Shown: positions 58,248-64,000 of the stretch, piece after piece
How positions within the stretch are numbered: the stretch's first letter is position 1
How the letters are laid out: each line of letters starts with the position of its first letter
NCBI GenBank assembly: GCA_031969915.1
Contig: DALYJJ010000013.1
Coordinates: 3,727 to 67,726, forward strand
Source: DALYJJ01 sp031969915
GTDB lineage: Bacteria > Acidobacteriota > Terriglobia > Bryobacterales > Bryobacteraceae
DNA: 64,000 bases
Reading direction: 5' to 3'
The notes under the pieces: generated by a model
What the model was told of the DNA's origin: nothing
Databases searched by the model: none
The model's input: the letters and a program-made list of their open reading frames with translations, nothing else
Position numbers and translations under genes: made by a program

Positions 58248-60962
58248 TCACCCGGTGGTCTTCAATCCGCCCGCAATCGCATTCACCGTCTCCAGCAGCG
58301 CCTGCAGCGTTCCCTCGCGGCCCGTATCGCGCCACTCCCGCAGCAGCCGGATCTGTTCGCGGTGCAGCCGCTCCAACGCTAGGCGCCGTAGGTCCACCGT
58401 CTTCCACAGCCGCGGCCGGCGCTGGTGAAAGCTCGCCCCGAACAGCGCGTCGAGCACCGATTGCGTCTTGGCGAACTCCGCCAGAATGGCCTCCAGGATC
58501 CCGCGCCGCGTCGCTTCGTCCTCCACCAGCGCGGCGTACTCCGACATCAGCAGGCGATGCGTGGTCATCACCGACGCCTCGACGTTGTGCAACAGGTAGC
58601 GCAGGAACGGCCAATCCCGCGCCGCCTGCGTCAGCCCGTGCCACGCCCGCTCGTCGGCGTGCACCGGTTCCAGCGCGCTCCCCACGCCGTACCAGCCGGG
58701 CAGGTTGAAGCGCGCCTGGCTCCAGGCGAAGACCCACGGAATCGCACGCAGGTCCTTCAGCGTGCGTTGGCCCGTGCGCCGCGGCGGCCAGCCGATCAGG
58801 TTGTGCTCCAGCGCGTCGATCGGCGTCGCCTGCGAAAAGAACTCCACGAAGCCCGGCGATTCCACCAGCCCCCGGTACGCCGCCCGGCTCCGCTCCACAA
58901 TCGCTCCGAACTCCGCTTCGTAGGCGTGCTGCGGATCGCCCGCCGCTTCCCGATGCACCATTGCCCAGGAAGCCACCCCCGCCAGAAGCCGTTCCAAATG
59001 ATGCGTCGCCGTGATCCGATTCGCGTACTTCTGTGAAATCACCTCGCCCTGCTCAGTCACCCGCATCTCGCCGTGCAGCGTGCCCGCGGGCTGCGCCTCC
59101 AGGAATACGTGCGTCGGTCCGGCGCCCCGGCCCAGCGTCCCGCCCCGGCCATGAAAGAACCGCACATCGATGCCCCGCGCTCGCGCCGCGGCCGACATCT
59201 CGCGCTGCCCCAGCCGCAGCGCCCAGTGGCTGGCCAGGATTCCCCCGTCTTTGTTGCTGTCGCTGTAGCCGATCATCACGTCCTGCAGCGGCCGCTCGCG
59301 CCCGTCCCGCACCCGCAGTGCTTCCAGCGTCCGCCGCGTTACCGGGTGGTCCAGAAACGCCGGCAGCACCGCGCCGCTCCGCGCCAGGTCGTCGATCGTT
59401 TCAAACAGCGGCGTCACCGGCACGTCGCTCACCAGCCCCTCCGGTGTGTGCCGCACCAGGCCCGCCTCCCGGCCCAGTAAGTAGACGTTCAGCAGGTCCG
59501 TTTCATCCCGCGTCATGCTCACGATCAGCGTTCCGATCCCCTCCGGCCCGCGGCGCGCCACGTGCTCCTGAACCAGCCGCAGCACGCCCACCGTGGCCTG
59601 CGCCTCCGGACCCAGTGTCGAGGTGACGCCCGCGAACGGACGCGGCGAGGCCAGTTCCCGGCGCAGCAGTTCCAGCCGGCGATCCTTCGGCCAGGCCGGA
59701 TAGTCCCCGCCCTCGAGCCCCGCCACCTCCAGCAGTTGCGCGATCGCGCGATCGTGAAACGCGCTGTTCTGCCGGATGTCCAGCGAGGCGAGATGAAAGC
59801 CGAACGACCGCACCAGCCGCAGGATCGGCGCCACGTCGCAAGCCGCAATGCGCCTTGCCCCGGCCGCTTCGAGCGAACTCATCAGCAGTTCCAGTTCCGC
59901 CGCCAACTGCCGCGCCGTGTAATCGCCCTCCCCGCCCAGCTCGAGCAGGATCAGGTTCAGAAACTGCCTCCACGGCTCGTCCGGATTGCGCCCCGTCGCC
60001 GCGCGGCCCGCTTCACCCAGCGCCGCCGACAGTTCCGCCATCCGCAGCGTCAGTTCCGCCGGCGGCGCCTGCAAGCGCTCCGACAAGCTCAGCCGCGCCG
60101 CCAACCTCCCGATCCGCGCCCGCAGCACTCCGAGCGCCGCCCCGCGCAACCGTTCAAGCGTCTCCCGCGTGACTTCGACGGTGACGAACGGATGCCCGTC
60201 GCGGTCGCCCCCGACCCAACTGCCGAAGGTCAGTCGCGGCTCCGCCGGCGGCGGCGTCTCCGGAAAAACCAACGGCCAGGAATGCTGAAACCGGTCGGTC
60301 AGAAGCTGGATCGCGTCCGGGAACACCGCCGTCAGGTAGTGCATCACGTTGCGAACTTCGCTCGCCACGTCCGGCCGCTCCAGGAAAATCTCGCCCGTCC
60401 GCCACAGGCGCTCGATCGCCGCGTCGAACCGGTCGAGCAGCGATTGGTGCTCAATCGGCGACCACGGCCCCCGCTCCCGCTCGAGCAGCAGCACGTAGAT
60501 GTCCCGGTGCTGCTCCAACACCGTGGCCCGCTTGGCCTCCGTCGGATGCGCCGTCAGCACCGGTTGCACGTGCGCCTTCGCCAGACCCGCCGCCACCTGC
60601 TCCGCCGTGAAGCCCAGGCTCTTCAGCCAGCGCAGCGACTGCGCCCACGACCCCGCCGTCGATTCCGGCCCCTCCGCCTGCTCACGGGCCCGCAGCGTCT
60701 GGTTCGCCGTGTTCTCCTCAACCATGTTGAGAAGCTGAAAACCGATCGACAACGCCTGCGCCCCGCGCGGCGGCAGCGGACCCTGCGTGGGCTCCGCGTC
60801 CAAAAAAGCGGCCTGAATCAGCGCCGCCAGCTCTTCCTGATCGATCGCCGCCAATACCGCCTGCAACCGTCCGATCAGAAAGCGCAGGTCCTGTTCCCAC
60901 TTATCGAAGCCCTGGCGCAGATAGGAAGTCACTCGTCCCCCCCACTTCCGATTCTGCCCCAT
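58248..60962 (-). CDS. ppc: Phosphoenolpyruvate carboxylase
   Basis: A 904-residue enzyme making oxaloacetate from PEP and bicarbonate. Signature motifs: VLTAHPTEAKRATVLEQH, IGYSDSNKDGGILASHWAL, FFHGRGGTLGRGAGP and ARFNLPGWYGVG. The last residues are GGLKTTG, close to the usual NTG end with the Asn changed to Thr; the terminal glycine needed for activity is kept. It replenishes the TCA cycle. Convergent with mnmE and followed upstream by the TIM-barrel isomerase gene on the same strand after 22 bases. Confidence 0.95.
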   Translation of the reverse strand: MGQNRKWGGRVTSYLRQGFDKWEQDLRFLIGRLQAVLAAIDQEELAALIQAAFLDAEPTQGPLPPRGAQALSIGFQLLNMVEENTANQTLRAREQAEGPESTAGSWAQSLRWLKSLGFTAEQVAAGLAKAHVQPVLTAHPTEAKRATVLEQHRDIYVLLLERERGPWSPIEHQSLLDRFDAAIERLWRTGEIFLERPDVASEVRNVMHYLTAVFPDAIQLLTDRFQHSWPLVFPETPPPAEPRLTFGSWVGGDRDGHPFVTVEVTRETLERLRGAALGVLRARIGRLAARLSLSERLQAPPAELTLRMAELSAALGEAGRAATGRNPDEPWRQFLNLILLELGGEGDYTARQLAAELELLMSSLEAAGARRIAACDVAPILRLVRSFGFHLASLDIRQNSAFHDRAIAQLLEVAGLEGGDYPAWPKDRRLELLRRELASPRPFAGVTSTLGPEAQATVGVLRLVQEHVARRGPEGIGTLIVSMTRDETDLLNVYLLGREAGLVRHTPEGLVSDVPVTPLFETIDDLARSGAVLPAFLDHPVTRRTLEALRVRDGRERPLQDVMIGYSDSNKDGGILASHWALRLGQREMSAAARARGIDVRFFHGRGGTLGRGAGPTHVFLEAQPAGTLHGEMRVTEQGEVISQKYANRITATHHLERLLAGVASWAMVHREAAGDPQHAYEAEFGAIVERSRAAYRGLVESPGFVEFFSQATPIDALEHNLIGWPPRRTGQRTLKDLRAIPWVFAWSQARFNLPGWYGVGSALEPVHADERAWHGLTQAARDWPFLRYLLHNVEASVMTTHRLLMSEYAALVEDEATRRGILEAILAEFAKTQSVLDALFGASFHQRRPRLWKTVDLRRLALERLHREQIRLLREWRDTGREGTLQALLETVNAIAGGLKTTG

Positions 60963-60984
60963 CGGCGCGGCCCGCCGCCCGGCC

Positions 60985-61842
60985 TCACCCGAACACGGCG
61001 CGCACCTGCTCCAGAAACCGCGGGACCTTCACTCGCGGATCGCCCGCCCCCAGCGTCTCAATCGGCAGGTACCCTCGATAGCCCGCTTTGCCGATGATCG
61101 CCTTGAGCCGCTTCAGGTCAATCGGTTCTTCGCGCTTCCCGTACCAGACCGTTTCCTTTAACTGCCAGGACGCCGCATAGGGAATCAGCCGTTCGATCTC
61201 TTCATAGGCGTCCGCCATGCGCAGGCTGCCCACGTCCAGAATCACGCGGAACCACTCTGACCCGACGGCCTTCACGATGCGAATCGTTTCCTCCGCCGTC
61301 TTCGCGAAGTCATGGTGGTTCTGCAAGCCCACGATCACGCCGCGCGCGCGGCCATACTCCGCGCACTCGCGAAACAGCGGAACCATCCATTCGAGCACCT
61401 GCTCGAAACTGTGCCCCTCCGGCACGCGCTGCCCCGTGAAGACGCGGATCACCGTTGCTCCGAGCTTCGCGCCCACGCCGATCCACTCCTTCACCATTTG
61501 GAGGTCGCGACGCCGCGCGGCTTCGTCCGGTACCGCGAAATCGTTGCGTACACCCGTACCGCTAATCGCGATGCCGTTCAGGAACGCCCGCCGCTTCAGC
61601 GCGAACAGATACTCGTCCGGCGCCGCCTGCGGATAGCCGGGAAAATAGTAGCCCGTCGCGTCCAGGCCTTCGATGCCGTGCGCCGCGCAGAAATCCACCA
61701 CGTCGCTCAAGGTCATCGTCCCGTCGCGCAGCGGCTGGTTGAACGAGTACGCGTTCAACCCGATGCGCACCCCAGGCCGCGCCCCGAAAAGCGGCGCGGC
61801 CAACCCGCCCGCCGTCACCCGCATCGCTCTGCGCCGATTCAT
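60985..61842 (-). CDS. Exported sugar phosphate isomerase/epimerase-like TIM barrel
   Basis: A 285-residue xylose-isomerase-like barrel. N-terminus MNRRRAMRVTAGGLAAPLFG looks like a twin-arginine export signal. Barrel strands: RIGLNAYSF, IEGLDATGYYFPGY, ATVIRVFTGQRVPEG, VIVGLQNHHDFAKTAEETI, FRVILDVGSLRM, with Glu/His/Asp residues at the positions that bind the metal in the family, and YRGYLPIETLG at the end. The ATG at 61842 overlaps the stop of the phosphorylase gene by four bases. Substrate is unknown; such Tat-exported members are frequent in Acidobacteria and Planctomycetes. Confidence 0.85.
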   Translation of the reverse strand: MNRRRAMRVTAGGLAAPLFGARPGVRIGLNAYSFNQPLRDGTMTLSDVVDFCAAHGIEGLDATGYYFPGYPQAAPDEYLFALKRRAFLNGIAISGTGVRNDFAVPDEAARRRDLQMVKEWIGVGAKLGATVIRVFTGQRVPEGHSFEQVLEWMVPLFRECAEYGRARGVIVGLQNHHDFAKTAEETIRIVKAVGSEWFRVILDVGSLRMADAYEEIERLIPYAASWQLKETVWYGKREEPIDLKRLKAIIGKAGYRGYLPIETLGAGDPRVKVPRFLEQVRAVFG

Positions 61843-62627
61843 GCTCCCGCCTCCCGCAGCCAGTTCCGGCCGGCCCGCGCCATCCGCAGAGCGATGTCGA
61901 AGCCGGCCGCTTCGCCGCCCCGGTCGAACTGTCCTTCTTTGTCGTGGTCCACCGCGTTCGAAACGTGAGCGACTACCGCGCACGCCGCGCCTCGCGCCTG
62001 CGCGAAGGCGTACAGCGACGCAGCCTGCATCTCCACCGCCAGCACGCCCTGCGCGCGGTAGCCCTCAATCTGCTCGATCGTCTCGCGATATGGCGCATCG
62101 GTGGTCCACACCGCGCCGATGCGCGTATCCGCCGCCGCGTCCCGCAGCGCTTCATGCAGCGCGCGGACCAACGTCTCCCGTGTCTCCACCACGTCCCCCG
62201 GCGGAAGGTAATGATGCGACGTGCCCTCGTCGCGCAACGCGGCCCGCGCCACCACGATGGCCGGCAGCCGCAGCCCGGGCTCGATCCGCCCCGCCGAGGT
62301 GAGCCCCAGAATCACCCGTGCGCCGGAGGCAAGAAGCTGCTCGGCCACCAGCACCGCGTACGGGCCGCCGATGGTTCGCGCGACGATACCCGCGTCGAAG
62401 CCCCCCGCGTCGAACACGTCCAGGCGCGTGTGGAAGCAGGCCCACCCCGGGCAGGCGCGCGACCGGCCGGTGGCCGCCATCCAGTCGGTCAGATCGCCGT
62501 CGAACTCGAGCAGGCATACCTCCGGCGCAGCGGCTTCCGGCAGCCGCCGCATCTCACGCACGGAAGCCAGCAGCTCTTCCGGTTTGAACTCGGTGGGTGC
62601 GGACCAGGGCCGCGGCAGCACCCGCAT
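61839..62627 (-). CDS. Nucleoside phosphorylase (PNP/UDP family)
   Basis: A 262-residue enzyme of the purine/uridine phosphorylase family. Seen: VFDAGGFDAGIVARTIGGPY with the phosphate/ribose region, ILGLTSAGRIEPGLRLPAIV, AVWTTDAPYRETIEQIEGY and the nucleoside-binding VLAVEMQAASLYAFAQARG with the EMQ/EME-type glutamate. The final VAHVSNAVDHDKEGQFDRGG region is typical of uridine phosphorylase-like members. It splits a nucleoside with phosphate. It begins directly next to the acyl-CoA synthetase stop. Confidence 0.83.
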   Translation of the reverse strand: MRVLPRPWSAPTEFKPEELLASVREMRRLPEAAAPEVCLLEFDGDLTDWMAATGRSRACPGWACFHTRLDVFDAGGFDAGIVARTIGGPYAVLVAEQLLASGARVILGLTSAGRIEPGLRLPAIVVARAALRDEGTSHHYLPPGDVVETRETLVRALHEALRDAAADTRIGAVWTTDAPYRETIEQIEGYRAQGVLAVEMQAASLYAFAQARGAACAVVAHVSNAVDHDKEGQFDRGGEAAGFDIALRMARAGRNWLREAGA

Positions 62628-64000
62628 TCACGCCGTCTCCACGCGCGCGGCGTCGTGCAGCGCGCGCCGCTCGATCTCGATTTCGCGGATCCGGTACTTC
62701 TGGATCTTGCCCGTCACCGTCATCGGAAACTCGTCCACCAGCGAGATATACTGCGGCACTTTGAAGTGCGCAATCCTCCCTTTGCAGTACTCGCGGATCT
62801 CCTCTTCCGTCGTGTTCTCCCCGGGCTTCAGCCGGATCCACGCCGCTACCGTCTCGCCCAGTTTCGCGTCCGGCAGGCCCACCACCTGAACGTCGCCCAC
62901 CTTCGGATGTGTGTACAGGAACTCCTCGATCTCGCGCGGATAGATGTTCTCGCCGCCCCGAATGATCATGTCCTTCGCGCGGCCCGTGATGCGGAAGCAG
63001 CCGTCTTCGCGCATCGTCGCCAGGTCGCCCGTGTGCAGCCAGCCCTCTCCGTCCACCGCACGCGCCGTCGCCGCCGGGTCGCCGTCGTACCCTTTCATCA
63101 CCAGGTATCCCCGCGTGCAGAGCTCGCCCTGCACGCCCACCGGCACTGTCTCGCCCGATGCCCCCGCGATCTTCACCTCGGTGTTGGGGAACGCCCGGCC
63201 CACCGTTGCCACGCGCGTCTCCACCGGATCGTCCACGTCCGAACCGGTGATGATTGGCGACGATTCGGTCTGCCCATACATGATCGTCATCTGCGGGCAG
63301 TGCATCCCGGTCACCACCCGCTTCATCACTTCGATCGGGCACGGCGCCCCCGCCATGATGCCCGTCCGCAGGCTGGTGACGTCGAAGCGGGCGAATTCCG
63401 GGTGATCGAGTTGCGCGATGAACATCGTCGGGACCCCGTAAATCACCGTCGCGCGGTAGCGCTCGATGGCCTGGAGCGTTGCCAGCGGATCGAACGACGG
63501 TGCGGGAAAGATCAACCCCGCGCCCGTTGTGATCAGCGGAATCGTCCCGCCCACGCAGCCGAAGCAGTGGTACATCGGCACCGGCACGCAGATGCGGTCC
63601 CGCTCCGTGAGCTTCAACCCGAGAGCGATGTTGAGCCCGTTGTTCACCAGGTTGTGATGCGTGAGCAGCACTCCCTTCGGAGACCCCGTGGTTCCCGAGG
63701 TGTACTGTATGTTGGCCACGTCGTGCGGATCCACCGCCACGTCCTCCGGCGCGCGCCCGCCGCCGATGAACTCCTCCCACGCCGCCGCGCCCAGGTAGAT
63801 GACCTGCCGCAAGGCCAGTTCCGTTTGCCCGCCGCGCGCCTCGTCCAGTATGGCCGCATAATCGCTGCGCCGGTCCCGTGCATGCAGGAAGAGGGCCTTC
63901 ATCCCCGAGCGCCGCAGCACGTAAGCCAGTTCATGCGCCCGATACGCCGGATTCACGTTCACCAGCACCATGCCGCACCGGGCCGCCGCCAGTTGCAGAT
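62628..64000 (-). CDS. Acyl-CoA synthetase (AMP-binding), cut by window end
   Basis: The gene continues past the window: 457 codons are seen, and the frame is open to the edge (LQLAAARCGMVLVNVNPAYR leads into the visible part). Motifs: P-loop IQYTSGTTGSPKG, YGQTESSPI, GWLHTGDLATMREDG, and RAKDMIIRGGENIYPREIEE with the C-terminal lysine in VTGKIQKYRIRE. The enzyme activates a carboxylic acid, probably a fatty acid, to acyl-AMP and then to acyl-CoA. It is the first gene visible of a minus-strand run with the phosphorylase and isomerase. Confidence 0.93.
   Translation of the reverse strand, partial: LQLAAARCGMVLVNVNPAYRAHELAYVLRRSGMKALFLHARDRRSDYAAILDEARGGQTELALRQVIYLGAAAWEEFIGGGRAPEDVAVDPHDVANIQYTSGTTGSPKGVLLTHHNLVNNGLNIALGLKLTERDRICVPVPMYHCFGCVGGTIPLITTGAGLIFPAPSFDPLATLQAIERYRATVIYGVPTMFIAQLDHPEFARFDVTSLRTGIMAGAPCPIEVMKRVVTGMHCPQMTIMYGQTESSPIITGSDVDDPVETRVATVGRAFPNTEVKIAGASGETVPVGVQGELCTRGYLVMKGYDGDPAATARAVDGEGWLHTGDLATMREDGCFRITGRAKDMIIRGGENIYPREIEEFLYTHPKVGDVQVVGLPDAKLGETVAAWIRLKPGENTTEEEIREYCKGRIAHFKVPQYISLVDEFPMTVTGKIQKYRIREIEIERRALHDAARVETA

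Noticed and set aside
1..64000. CRISPR arrays, insertion sequences or transposases
   Set aside because: No regularly spaced repeats, transposase motifs or terminal inverted repeats were seen on reading the window.

Overview
The window is high-GC bacterial chromosome with no plasmid, phage or insertion-sequence signature. The gene content points to Acidobacteriota, most likely the Bryobacterales/Solibacter group. The markers are a secreted protein with the TIGR03437 ('Solibacter') C-terminal domain, an orphan FtsX/MacB-type permease of the acidobacterial ADOP kind, carboxypeptidase-regulatory and Oar-like TonB-dependent receptors, and a sortilin-like beta-propeller protein. This taxonomic call is inference from gene families; no 16S gene is present.

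Layout. 1-9735: an ABC exporter pair, a beta-CASP metallo-hydrolase, a membrane glycosyltransferase-like protein, an S9 peptidase, and a tightly packed dusB-rnhA-outer membrane protein-nadD run. 9746-17941: a PhoR/PhoB-type two-component system, a 66-aa protein, and a three-gene outer-membrane operon (TIGR03437 protein, TonB receptor, beta-helix protein) closed by a strong terminator. Two arrays of 11-bp-spaced half-sites, one before phoB and one before this operon, suggest the regulator controls itself and the operon. 17959-28168: PQQ-type propeller protein with EF-hands, tRNA-Gly(TCC), ADOP permease, sixA, O-antigen ligase, SDR, DinB, CCA-adding enzyme, a XerD-type recombinase and two small conserved proteins. 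28207-37800: the sortilin-like protein, a 2H phosphoesterase, a patatin, an orphan periplasmic adaptor, a PHP phosphoesterase, YgfZ, a metallo-hydrolase and a 90-aa helical protein.

37885-40933 is the most unusual locus. A SIR2-family NADase-like gene is translationally coupled to an nSTAND1-type NTPase gene carrying a membrane segment, a coiled coil and a non-WD40 C-terminal domain. This has the organisation of an antiphage abortive-infection module; the STAND gene is interrupted by an apparent one-base frameshift. It shares a divergent promoter region with the 90-aa gene.

40944-53569: an Oar-like receptor coupled to a TPR protein, a small secreted protein, miaA, a large TPR protein, coaD, an aminotransferase, manA, a 57-aa triple-CxxC protein, an SH3-type lipoprotein and a second small secreted protein. 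53570-58224: the rpmH-rnpA-yidD-yidC-jag-mnmE cluster behind a textbook sigma-70 promoter, without dnaA beside it. 58248-64000: ppc, then a minus-strand group of acyl-CoA synthetase (cut by the window edge), nucleoside phosphorylase and an exported TIM-barrel isomerase.

Coding density is very high. No gene-free stretch exceeds 300 bases; the longest are 53570-53867 (rpmH promoter region) and 45047-45252 (nothing recognised). Many starts are GTG or TTG with 4-base stop-start overlaps. At least nine genes have a -10-like hexamer only 6-9 bases before the start codon, suggesting leaderless transcripts are common here.
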